Source: Taxillus chinensis (lineage: Eukaryota > Streptophyta > Magnoliopsida > Santalales > Loranthaceae). Taken from it: a stretch of 64,000 nucleotides of DNA. This document shows positions 35,160 to 46,070 of this stretch, in pieces. The translations under genes and the position numbers were made by a program. The first letter of the stretch is position 1. Each line of letters starts with the position of its first letter. Under the pieces are notes generated by a model. That model did no database searches and was not told the DNA's origin. It was given only the letters and a program-made list of their open reading frames with translations. The stretch spans positions 28,345,543 to 28,409,542 of the forward strand of contig CM042092.1 in NCBI GenBank assembly GCA_023512835.1. Direction: 5' to 3'.

Positions 35160-36636
35160 TTGATGCTTCAAGCCTGGTGGTTGATGAACCCATTTTATAT
35201 GCATTTTTGGTATGTATTCAACCCCTATTTTAATGGATTTTAGAGTGTTTATTGTGTTTGCGTTATGTTTTATTTGATTAATATGTGTTTTTAGTATTTT
35301 TGTCGTGTTTTGGTGTGTTTTGTGTATTTTGGTGTGTTTTGTAGGTACTTGGAGCAATTTGGCCCAAACAAAGCTTAAAAAAGGGCAAAATTGGCATCGA
35401 GATAATGTTGGACAACTAAAAAGTACTTTACAAGGTCATGGCACGCAATGCCTGACCATGGCGAGCGTCTTTTACTATTCACGACGAAGTTATCGTCGTG
35501 GCCATAAAATTAATGGCCGGCGACCTTCACAAATATTCAATCGATCGTCGCCATGGCCACGGTTTTTGGTGGCCATGGCCATGTCCACGACATTTCTCCT
35601 TTTTCTTTTTATTTTATATATTTTTCTTAATTATTTTAATGTAATAATTGGGGGACTATATAAGGGCCATGTTTATGTTAGAGTTAGGGATTCGAACCAT
35701 TGGGGAGCCGTCCTTGGCGGCTCAAGAACCATAACTTTGATTTTAGATTTCTCTTTTGATTTTGGAGAATTTTATGTGATTTTGGATAAAGAACACATTG
35801 GTTTTGCGTGAGGATCGTTTGTATGCCTTTGTGACAGGTTGGTTCATCTTCTTTTCTCCCATTGTAATCCCAATTTCATGATTTTATATATAGATATGTT
35901 TATTCAAATTCTCATGGGATAATCCGTTCTTCCTAGGGATTGGGGTAGCTTAATCCCAATTTCTTGATTGTATGAGTTTTTATTTAATTATTTCTTATCT
36001 TTTTCATAAACGATTTCATTTTATTAATTGAATCCGTGTTTGGGCGTCGCGAACCTATTACATGTCTTGGATAATTGGGGGAAGGACTGAAAGTTTGAAC
36101 CTCGATTATCGGAACTATAGAATGAGACCTAGGACTTGCGTGTCACGAAAGTAGTCCGTGATCCTAGGAGGAATCATGGTTGATCATCTATTAATGGGTT
36201 TGATCCTATTTCAGCGGGTCACGAGAGTAGGCACTTTGGGGTTAGGCACTGCTATTTCTTGTGGCGATTGTGATTACATTAGGATCGGCCACCTTCACAT
36301 GTTAGAGAATTAATAGGAATAATTAATTAAGCCATACAATTAAGGATTGGAAATTGTGGTGAACCTCAGCCCCTAGACCTTTATTCCCTTATTTTTCCTT
36401 TTCTCTAGGATTGTTTTATTTTATTTATTTTAATTTATTTTATTTTAATTATTTAATTTTATTTAATTTCTCTACCATTATTTGCTTAGACAATAGGAGC
36501 GCAATTAAGTTATAGATTTCCAAGTGTGTCTCTATGGGATCGACCATGACTTACCCTTCTATAGGTTAGTTAGGTTTATAAATATTATTTTGAGAGCATT
36601 AGTGCGACCAAAATGCGTTATTAGTGGTCTAATGAT
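35160..36636 (+). mobile_element. Solo-LTR-like insertion (1477 bp)
   Basis: Flanked by CTTCG on both sides (35155-35159 and 36637-36641). Inside, the 3' part carries CTATGGGATCGACCATGACT (about 36531), typical of Athila/Tat-type gypsy LTR ends. The termini (TTGATG...AATGAT) are not TG...CA, so the edges may be off by a few bases. A 168-codon frame at 35305-35811 crosses the LTR body and has no family motif; I do not call it a gene. Confidence 0.5.
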
Positions 36637-36783
36637 CTTCGACTATGCAAATCTTCGAGTCATCCGATCTTCGACCTTGTGGATCTTCGAGTCTGGATCT
36701 CCAAGTCTTCGACCTTGTAAGTAAATGGTTAGACTCCCTTTATGAACTCACTCTAAGAGATCACTCTACAAAGTTATCCAACC
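36637..36783. mobile_element. LTR-type repeat remnant, right piece
   Basis: Continues the CTTCGACCTTGTGGATCT style of 34481-35159 after the 1.48-kb insertion. Its last five bases CAACC (36779-36783) are the TSD of the next element. Confidence 0.5.
36779..36783. repeat. TSD CAACC, left copy (SIRE-like copia)
   Basis: Repeated exactly at 49871-49875. It fixes the outer edges of the 13.1-kb element. Confidence 0.85.
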
Positions 36784-38206
36784 TTGATGGTCCCTTGGAG
36801 CCTAGAGGGGGGGGGGGGGGGGGGTTGAATAGGCTCTTATTGAAACTCTTTTTATTCTCTTATGACACAAACACTTATCTAGTTAAGTGATAGAATCACT
36901 GCGGAAGATAACCAAATAGTGGAAGTATTTTGTTTTATTATCAAAAGATAAATACAATAAAATAGAAGCAAGACTCTCTTACACTCTGTTTACAAAAGGA
37001 TTCACACACTAGCCTATATTATGTCTTTAAACTCTTGTGCATACACATGATTGATTCAGGCTCGCTCGCACACCCTTTTCCAAATGTACAAGTATGAATA
37101 TTTATAGAAACATTCCTAAGAGACAACCTTGGAACTTGTAGTTCCGGAATGCGTTAAAGACTAACTATTCCTCGGTAATCTCTCTGCCTTGACTCTTGTG
37201 GTTTGTGGAGATCAAGATCTTGGGTTTGAAGAGTATAAGTGCCTTTGTGAGTTCCCAAGTATAATTAAAGTTGTGTCCACATATCCGGGTGATCCACATG
37301 TAAGATTCTTCGGGTTCTCAACGAGTTTGTCTTACTCGGGACACCACGAGTTGATAACTTTAAATGCGGTAAGTTGAAGTAGCATCTTCTTGGTCCGGTG
37401 TAATTTTCCTTACTCCGTTGCTAATGAAGCTCGGAACCTTACTCCGTGTCGGTGGTTGCTTACTCGTATCTATTTGGTACCTGGAATCCTTAGTCCGTGT
37501 CAGTCGCTTCCTTACTCCGTGTGAATGAGAAGGTCGGAGTGCTTATTCCATATCAACGCTTCCTTACTCCGCATGTAAGTTCCTTACTCCGTATGTAAGT
37601 TCCTTACTCCATACGATTCTAAAGGATCGGATGGCTTACTTCGTACTAGCACATCCTTACTCTGCATGAGTGAGTGGTCCGGATTCCTTACTCCGCATCT
37701 GGGCTTCCTTACTCCGTGCGAATAAAGACTCGGGTCCTTATTCCGCATCGGTACTTCCTTACTCCGTATGTATGGAAGACTCGGATGCCTTACTCGTGTC
37801 TTCTTTACTTTAGTTCACTTGAGTGGAAGACTTAACTTTTTAGCTCCGTGTCGACTCTTTTACTTCGTGCGGCCTTGTAGACCAAGATTCTTACTCCACA
37901 TCAGTTTGACTTAGTCCGTTTGAGATATTAAGAGTAGATTCCGTAATCCATAGCTTTTAAGTTCTTAGCCCGACGAATGTTCCTTATTCCGTATGTATTG
38001 GTGACTTGGTTATTTACCAAGTGTTTGACGACACTCACTCTTGTCCGGGATCAGGATTATGTATCCTGTCCTTAGCTTTGCTCTCACGAGTGTATCTCCG
38101 GGATTAATAACATATCTTCTTGTAATGATCAAAGAAACACAAAAGATCTCAAATCAAATTACATAGGGCTTTATCGGCATGATCCAAATTCGGGCTTGAT
38201 CCAACA
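36784..38206 (-). mobile_element. 3' LTR of the SIRE-like element
   Basis: In element sense it begins TGTTGGATCAAGCCC at 38206 and ends near 36784. An 18-G run (36807-36824) is near the U5 end. TATA box at 37099-37106 (minus). Many scattered CCTTACTCCG motifs lie at 37400-37760. Confidence 0.9.
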
Positions 38207-38219
38207 ATCTCCCCCAATT
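38207..38219 (-). promoter_or_regulatory. Polypurine tract of the SIRE-like element
   Basis: AATTGGGGGAGAT on the minus strand, adjoining the 3' LTR. Confidence 0.85.
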
Positions 38220-38459
38220 ATGGATATGCCCAAACCCTTTGTAATCTGATCTGGTAAGCACGGAAAAAGATAACATACAGAATACACATCACAACCATTT
38301 TCGTTGATCAATCACGAATACAATTCAGCCTTTATACAAGATTTTCATTAAGGTACATAAGGCTTACTATACTTGAAGATCATTGTTCTTGCTTTTTCTC
38401 TAAGCTCCATTGTCTCGCTTCATCGAATAAGTGGTGTGTTGGCTCCAAGATTTATCCAC

Positions 38460-41068
38460 ACTTAAGAATGACTTGATGAAGTAACGAACAAAGGCCCCGC
38501 AATGTATCTCCATCCGTCGTTGTGGCACTTGCTTCTTGCCCCGAATGTCGCCTTCGGCTTCTCGGTTGGTCTCAAAGGAGTGATGCCCAACTTTTCATAT
38601 AATCCGTCTTTCTTCACATCTTGATCCAACTTGGGACACAATAGTTCCCATTGATTCTTTCTTACATCTTGCCTACAATCGATGAGAATCAATCGAATCA
38701 TCTATTTGGACCAATCATGAAGACGGCCATCATGAAATGTGGCGACATGATCCGGTACGGAATGAGGATAGTTGAGAGAGTTCTCCATGGCTTGCTATCC
38801 TCACTTTGTTCCATCGATAAAGGAGTCGAATGATATCTATCTTTGGGAAGATAGCCCTCATTCCAACACGGCGGAACTTCAAACAAGTGGCCGTCCTTGT
38901 ACCAGAGATGGAAACAGCCTCATCTCCATTTTAGCAGCCCTAGAGAAGTTGTCAATGTCGTCTATTGTAAAGAGGCCTTTCTCCGAACAAAGGGTCCGAA
39001 TGTCGTCCGGGGAGAAGGGGTACAGGTTAGAGAGACATCTTCTCTTGGCGAAGACGCAGCATAGGACATCATTACCTTACGCACGCTTCCGTCCACATCA
39101 AGAGGGTCACACGCCGCGTATGATGAGAGGGAAGGTATCAGGCTGCGGATGGAGAGGATGGAAGAAGAGCTGCGATCGAGGAGCTTGGATGAGAGAAGCG
39201 GCTACGTTTGGGGATTTGAACTCCCCGAAGCAATGAAGAGGCAGGCCGCTTCTCGGCACGAGTGGATGAATGTGATGCGGGAGGGAGCGAAGGATCGGAT
39301 GACACTCTCTCCCCCGGTTTGGCGGATCGTCGGGGAGCAACGGGAGGGCGAGCCATCGTGTGCGCCAGGTCCGTGAAGGAGGTAGACAAGGAGTGGACAG
39401 ACGAGGCGACTAGGTCCATCTTCGTTTCCGTAGAGGTGGAGGAGTCGGTGAGGGCGGAGAGGAGTTGGGTGCCAAGAGCATCAACCTTGGCGGCGATGGC
39501 GGATATTTGGGCGCTTTGAGCTTGGGCGTGGTGGTCCGATTGGGCCAGAGAGCACGGCGTCGGAGTGGACCGTGCCAAAGAAGCACGCCCAAGGGCCAAC
39601 TCGGAGCTTTGAAGGACTCCCCCGCATGAACGAGGAGCGAGAGTGCGCTGGCGAGAGAGTCCCAGGAGTATCAACGCGCGAAGAGGGGCATCCAGAGCGG
39701 CGAGAGGCATCCGGAGCGACGGACCCGCTTTGACCGGATAGGTCAACAACGGGAATGTCAACAAGCGGGAGAAGAAGGTCTAGTCTTAGCGGGGGAAGGA
39801 CTACGTGCGGCATGGACCGGGCTGGAGGGGTTAGGGAATGGCACATCCGGAATGGAGGCCGGCGTAAGAAAGCCGTGGTCCAAATTCCGGATGATCATGG
39901 TCTCCGGGGATTGAGTATGGCGAGTGTAAAACACCCGGAGATCGGTGTCAGGAATGGAGGCGATGTGGGCAAGGCTGAAACGGAGCCAAAGGTCCGTTAA
40001 GGTGTCGGCGGAGAGATGGTCAAGGTAATCTTGGGGTTGAGGTAGGGGAGGCAAAGGAGCTTCCGGAATAGATTCCGGGACATCAGCAATTGCGGCAGCA
40101 ACGGCGGTATCAACCGCGGCAGCAACAGCGGAAGTGGAGGGAGTGGGGACATCCACAGCAGAAGGGGCTAAGGAAACAGCTCTAGGGACAACTGCGCTAA
40201 GATGGCCCCGCAACCTCGGAGGGTTCGGCATGGACGCCTGTCTTGTGAGGCCCGAGAAATGGAGGGTGCGGCACCGGACCGAATCCGGGAGGATCGGTGA
40301 GCCGAGGCGATGGCGAGGGCATGGGCGTCGGGGGTCACCAACGTAACCGCCTTGTTGTTCCGTGGCAGGGAGAAGGCGGAGAGCGGAAGAGGGACGGCGA
40401 GCCGTCATGTTCCCATCAGGCGTAATATAGCGAAGATAATAAGCCGGAGGAAAGGGAACAACGTCAGAGCGGGCGAAATGGTCCGGATGAAGATGCCGGA
40501 AGATAATGCTTAGGATGCGCCCGAAGGAATGGTTCTTGGGTCCAGGTCTGCGTCGATCGGAACAAAAATGTCCCCCAGTCCATCGGAAGACCTTCGAAAA
40601 CGCCGTACATGGCCAGGAAGAAGATCGTACGGAACGAGTCCAGGAGCGGAAGTGCGAGCCATGAAACATCGACTCGGTATGATCGCCATACGGCGATAGT
40701 GACCTTGGAAGGACTTCACCTTGTATTCCTTGCCTTTATAGGTGCAACCCATAGAAGTCGCCATGGGATCGGCATCGGGGCGCGTAATTCATCGGGGGGT
40801 AGGCGAGAGCGGCGTGGAGAACGTCGGGGTAATGAGGATGGATTCACCGCGAACATAGGAGATGATGGAGATAGTGGTACAGCGGATCCGTTGGTAGTAC
40901 TCGAGAATGTCGTCTATAAGAAGATCGACGGGATTGGAGATCAAGTCGAGTATGTGAGAGGCTTCTAGAAGAGGGCGAATATGGAAAAACCGGTCCGGAG
41001 GGTTGGAGACGACGCTCAATCGACCGGATGGCTGGGATTGGCGCGAAAAGAGAGGTTCCGGGTGCCAT
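38460..41068 (-). pseudogene. Extra post-pol gene with C-terminal Ulp1/C48-like protease domain
   Basis: On the minus strand, several frames join into one protein-like reading. The N-terminal part (41068-40510) has RFFHIRPLLEASHILDL, then YVRGESILITP, then KVKSFQGHYRRM. A Pro/Ser/Ala-rich middle follows (40450-39780). Next is a helical segment with KMDLVASSVHSLS and FTDLAHTMA (39764-39138), then DDIDNF and AAKMEMRLFPSL (about 38960-38905). The C-terminus has the Ulp1 layout: His in SPHFMMAVF (38739-38737), Asp in LILIDCRQ (38680-38678), Gln in VPQRR (38522-38520) and Cys in IHCGAFVRYF (38501-38499). Ulp1/C48 enzymes cleave SUMO or related tags. Frame shifts break it. A diverged second copy lies at 61356-62429. 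Confidence 0.72.
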
Positions 41069-42807
41069 TGTAGATGAAAGTTGAACGGCGAGAGGGAAGG
41101 CGAGGTCTTAGGGATTGAAGGAGCAACGAGAGGTTTAGAGATTTGAAAAGGGTAACACTCGTGCTTCGCAGGAATGACCAGAATATATAAGACCGAGTCC
41201 GTGAATGTCAGCGGGTCTAGGAATTTGGCGAGTGAAACAATAGACCGCTTGACAGGATGATGTCATTAGTCTTGATATTGGTGTGCCTCCGAATTAAAAG
41301 ATGACGTGGAGACGGCATGACCAAGTAAGGATAACAGTTTTGCCTTCCAGGGGGAAGTGTGTGCATCCCGAGACATGCATTTAATGAATCATCATTATTC
41401 CTCCTCAAAAGCACGCGATATAAAATAAGACATGGATTATCGCAATTTGATAGTGTCAGGAGTCCGGAGGAAAGAACCGACAAACATCCGGAATCAGCAA
41501 TAGTCGAGTAACGAGTATCCGGATGAAAAGTAGACCGTGTCCGTAGTAACAGAGTGCGGTGAGAGAAAAGTAGATTCTTTTGCTGTCAATAAGTCGAAGA
41601 GAAGAGAAGTACCACAACACTTCAAATCCAAGACTATGGACTGGATTTATCGATAAGGGTGCAAAGAAAATCTGAACCTAGCTTCACAAAAATAAGCTAA
41701 AAGTACAAAAGCTTAACAGGCAAGGATTAGTACGGATAGGAGAAAATAGTCGGTGAAGAGCTATATAATCTGAACTAATGAGTAATGGAACTTATGCATT
41801 ACAAAGAATGAAATAGACATATACATACTAGAGAATGATCAATATGATTGAATCGGGGCATATGTCGGATAATAAATACACAAGTTCATATAGGTCAACA
41901 TAGCGAAACCGTCTGTGAACGACGTAGCTAAGATTAATTAAAAATCATATGATTTGACCAAACTAGGATTCATGAGTGAAAAATGAGGAAGTGGACACAT
42001 GTCAAAAGCAAGCGATTGATTATCTGATTAAAATGCATGGTTGAAGAAAAAAATACATCCAAGCATGCCGCAATTCTTTCAACAACGCATGTCCAGTCAG
42101 ATCCGAAGTAAAGGTTTAGAGGAGGGAGTATCTGAGACATATTAGGGGGTTATTACGAGGTAATAGATGAAGCTTAGGCTCCCCGGTAGATCATTCGATC
42201 CTCTCAATGAAAGGCTCCCCCTCGAATAGACAGCCAGGAAAGAGGTCATAAGACATATACGGGGGGTATTACTCGAATAATTTATAAAGCATTTTCTCCC
42301 CCATAGATTATGCAATCCTCTCGGTGGACCTTTCCGGCTTAAAGAAATTCATCACTTGTTTATCTTTATAGGAAACTATACTTCAGTTGATCAGATCAAG
42401 CGATTATGTATTCATCCACCAAGCATTCCGAGCTAACCCATTTCATTTCTTCAACTATACATGTTAATAGAGTAATATAAATGAACAGGCATTTGTCATG
42501 TGGTGATTAGTGGAAATTAAGATCATGAAACCAGAATAAGGTTAATCATATAAACTTTAATCATGTTTGCTTAAACGACTTGATCGGGAACGCAAGCATC
42601 CTCCCAAATATGAAGTTCTTATCAATATCGAAGCATGAAGTACATTAGACAGTAAGTATGATCATCATTAAGATTAGTATGTATCTACTACTATCGGTAA
42701 AGCATAATGCATATTCGGCGGTAAGTATCATGTTGGGTAATTTAAATGTGAAACTATGCGAGAAAGTCGAGCATACCTAATCGGAAGAGTAGTTCAGAGA
42801 ATCGGCA
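41069..42807 (-). other. Spacer between RNase H and the extra gene
   Basis: No credible frame on either strand. Purine-rich blocks (42120-42330) such as TATTAGGGGGTTATTACGAG and ATACGGGGGGTATTACTCGA look like internal polypurine-like tracts, seen in the plus-strand text. A short minus frame at 41217-41483 has no motif. Confidence 0.5.
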
Positions 42808-43417
42808 TCAGGTAGGGGCTTTGTAAATATGTCCGCCGTTGATCTTCGATAGCAACATGTTCCGATGAGATGTGACTTTTGAGAACATGGTCGCATATGA
42901 AGTGATACTTGACCTCAATATGCTTCGTCTTAGGGTGCATGACGAGGATTGTTCTTGATAGCAATTGCGCTTAGTGTTGTCGCAAGAGAGTGGAATAGAT
43001 GACATGTTGAAACCATAGTCGATAAGTTGACTTTGCATCCGAGTAGCTGTGCGTGCAACTCCCAAAGAGTATATTCTCCGCCTCAATGATAGAGGTTGAT
43101 ACGGAATTCGCTTTCTTGAACCATGAAATTAATCTATTTCCAAGAAACCGACACGTACCACTTGTGCTTTTCCTGTCGATCGACACCCGATAAGTCAAGA
43201 TCGAGTATCCGGATAAGGTGAAGTTGGACTCCTTTGGGTACCAGAGTCCCAAATGCATCGTTCCCTTGAGATACCTTAATATCCGTTTAACATGGACCAT
43301 ATGTGACTCCTTGGGATTCGCCTGATATCGTGCACGAGATGCAAGTTGCAAACATAATGTCTGGCGACTTCTTGTAAGATACAACAAGGTTCCTATCATC
43401 CCTCTGTAATCGGTCAC
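42808..43417 (-). pseudogene. Copia RNase H of the SIRE-like element
   Basis: The first frame (43417-42971) has YRGMIGTLLYLT, then ASRARYQANPKESHMVHVKR, then ILRYLKGTMHLGLWYP and DRKSTSGTCRFLGNRLISW, the connection and first half of RNase H. SIIEAE holds a catalytic Glu. The next frame (43086-42808) carries the rest (LIDYGFNMSSIPLSCDNT, with Asp in CDNT). One frameshift near 43080 joins them. Confidence 0.85.
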
Positions 43418-43419
43418 AT

Positions 43420-44430
43420 TTACGATATGCCGTCCACATCAGGATCTAACTTGGCAGCAGGCATGGGAGTTTTGACAAGAGATGAACCTTCCATACCAAA
43501 CTTCTTAATAAGATCGCGAGTGTACTTAGCTTGATTAATGAAGATTCCTTCCTTCAATTGTTTAACTTCTATTCCAAGGAAGTAGGACAGTTCTCCCATC
43601 ATGCTCATCTCAAACTTGCCTGTCATCAACTTTGCAAACTCTTCACAATGCTTCGGATTTGTTGATCCGGAAATGATATCATCCACATATATCTGTACGA
43701 TTAGAGTGTGTCCTTTCTGTTTTCGTAGAAATAAGGTGGTGTCTATCTTCCCTTTTTGGAAGTTGTGAGCAAGTAGGAATTCTGACAGTGTGTCGTACCA
43801 GGCTCTTAGAGCTTGCTTCAAACCATATAAAGCTTTCCGAAGCTTGTAGACTAGATGTCCTGCCTTAGGTTCAATGAAACCGGGAGGTTGTTCAACGTAC
43901 ACTTCCTCTTGAATATCTCCATTTAGGAATGCGCTCTTGACGTCCATTTGATAAACTATGAAGCTTTCATATGAAGCATACGCTAGAAACATTCCGATTG
44001 CCTCATGTCTTGCTACCGGAGCAAAGGTCTTATCATAGTCTATTCCTTCTTCTTGACGATATCCTTTGGCTACCAGTTTGGCTTTGTTCCGGATTACTAT
44101 TCCATCCGTATCAAGCTTGTTTCGAACACCCATTTAACTCCTATGACTTGTTGAGACTTAGGCCTTGGTACTAGAGTCCACACATTATTTCTCTTAAATT
44201 GATTCAGCTCTTCTTGCATGGCTTCCATCCAATTAGAATCCTGAAGAGCTTCATCTTCCACCTTTGGTTCTATTTGAGATAGAAAACACGAGTAAAGACG
44301 CATGTTGAAGGTGGGCTGCTCTTGTTCTTACACCAGCAGGGATCACCAATCACTTGATCCGAGGGATGGTTTCGGGTCCATCCGTAATTACGTGCATGTG
44401 ATGGTTGATCTTGAATAATTTGAAGCTCTG
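43420..44430 (-). pseudogene. Copia reverse transcriptase of the SIRE-like element
   Basis: Upstream piece 44303-44097: DSNWMEAMQEELNQFKRNNV with VIGVKWVF. The main frame 44133-43420 has [20 protein letters not shown] and [10 protein letters not shown], then the motif with the first catalytic Asp ([20 protein letters not shown]), [18 protein letters not shown], the YVDD box at 43689-43678 and [11 protein letters not shown]. The main frame is 237 codons without a stop, the best preserved RT in the window. Small frame changes separate it from the upstream piece and RNase H. Confidence 0.9.
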
Positions 44431-45700
44431 CGATTAGGTGGTTCAAGTATATCTACCTGGTTGAGCTTCTTCGGACCCAGATGTTTCCGTATTAGAAGGC
44501 ACGTGAGAACTAGGTGGTTCTTCAACATTGTTTCTTTTAGTGTTAGCCAGGTCCGACGGGCTTGAAGGTGCTCCGAATTTTGGGTATCCGAAGAAGTATG
44601 TCCGGGAGCTTAATCGTAGTCCTGAGTCCGAATCATCCGTAGCATCATCCATATAACTTCTTTGTGCCTCGGCGATGCCACGTGGTTGGTCGAGAATGTG
44701 TAACGGGAACATTCATAAACTTCGAATAGTCGATGTTGTAGCCTGGGACTCGTACATTATAACTTGAAGAAGCAACTTTTGACCAATCAAGATTAGTTTC
44801 ATCAAAGGTCGCATGGATAGATTCTTCAAATTTAAAAAGTTTTCTATTAAAGACCCAATAAGCCTTGCTATGTAATGAGTACCCGACAAAAATCCCATCA
44901 TCGGATTTTTGGTTCAAATTTATTCCGGTTTCTTTGCCATTTATCAATATATAGCAAGTACACCCAAAGCTCGAAATGTGAAATTGAAGGCTTTCGTCCT
45001 CTCCACATCTCATAAGGTGTTTTCATGGTAGATTTATTTATTAGAGTTACGTTACGAACATAGCGGCGATGGACACGGCTTGACCCATAAAGCGAGAGGG
45101 AAGCGTTGCCCTGTTAACATAGATCTGCCAGCCTCGACTAAAGTACGATTCTTGCGCTTAGCTACCCCATTTTGTTGTGGAGTTCCAGGCGCGAGAGAAG
45201 TCGTCCTAAATGCCCTGTTCGAGAACAATATGATCTCATTTCTAAAAAATCAAATTCCGTACCATGATCACTCCTAATGCACTTTATGCTCGGTCCTTGT
45301 GAGTTGCTTATCCAGGTTGAAAAGATCTACAAGATGCTCGAAGTTTGATCCTTTGATTTCAGGAACATTACCCATGTGTATCTGGTGAAATCATCGATAA
45401 CCACAAGGGTGTATCTCGCACTGACCAGCGAAGGAACGAAATAGGACCGCAGAGGTCCATATGAAGAAGTTGTAGAGGAGCAGATTATTGAATTAACTGA
45501 TTTTCTCTTAAAGCTGTGTTTGGTCTGTTTGCCAAGTTGGCATTCTCGACGAGAGTGTCTCCGGAGTATTTGAGTTTAGGTAGACTAGTGACAAGATCAA
45601 GTGATGCTAACTTAGACAATGTCTTAAAGTTTAAATGTGCGCATCGCTTGTGCCATAACCAACTATCTTAATCTCAAGCTTTAGTGAGGAAGCATCTGGG
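44431..45700 (-). pseudogene. Copia integrase of the SIRE-like element
   Basis: Catalytic-core fragments on the minus strand: a V-V-I-D-D-F-T-R-Y piece near 45395, and the P-x-QNGVAKRKNR equivalent near 45190-45150 (read in reverse of CCATTTTGTTGTGGAGTTCC). The C-terminal piece (45013-44645) has FGCTCYILINGKE, DDGIFVGYSLHSKAY and FEESIHATFDETNLDW. Stops and frame changes are frequent, so the catalytic triad cannot be read in one frame. Confidence 0.78.
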
Positions 45701-45989
45701 GTCAGAAGAATTATTTCTTAAGACCACCGAGTATATGTCCCCATCTCTTGATCCGGATAACTTAACATCTCCGGATAAGTTTTCCTCTTTGTCTGGTGTT
45801 GGACATAAAGGAAACGGTAAATCCTTTGTCACATAAATTACTGACACTTAGCAAATTATGCTTCAAACCTTCGACTAGTGCAACTCTAGTGATTGATACC
45901 ATGGCCGTTGGTTAAAGTGCCATACCCAACGGTCTTTCCTTTGTTTGTTGTCGCCATATGAAACGGATGGACCTCGTTTTTCATTAACT

Positions 45990-46070
45990 TCTACAAGCAG
46001 AGTCGATCACCCGTCATATGTCCGAGCATCCACTATCGAGGATCCACTTGCTTTGATTGATCTTTAACTT
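45990..46070 (-). pseudogene. Copia protease active-site segment of the SIRE-like element
   Basis: The minus strand reads S-K-W-I-L-D-S-G-C-S, with the catalytic D-S-G, followed after a one-base deletion by H-M-T-G-D-R. That is the SKWILDSGCSGHMTGD signature of SIRE-type proteases. Confidence 0.75.

Noticed and set aside
35305..35811. 168-codon frame with a hydrophobic segment
   Set aside because: It sits inside a solo-LTR-like insertion, has no known motif, and crosses promoter and leader-like sequence.
39138..40968. Plus-strand frames opposite the Ulp1-like gene (for example 40609-40968)
   Set aside because: They are shadows of the minus-strand gene; homology with the third copia copy exists only in the minus-strand reading.
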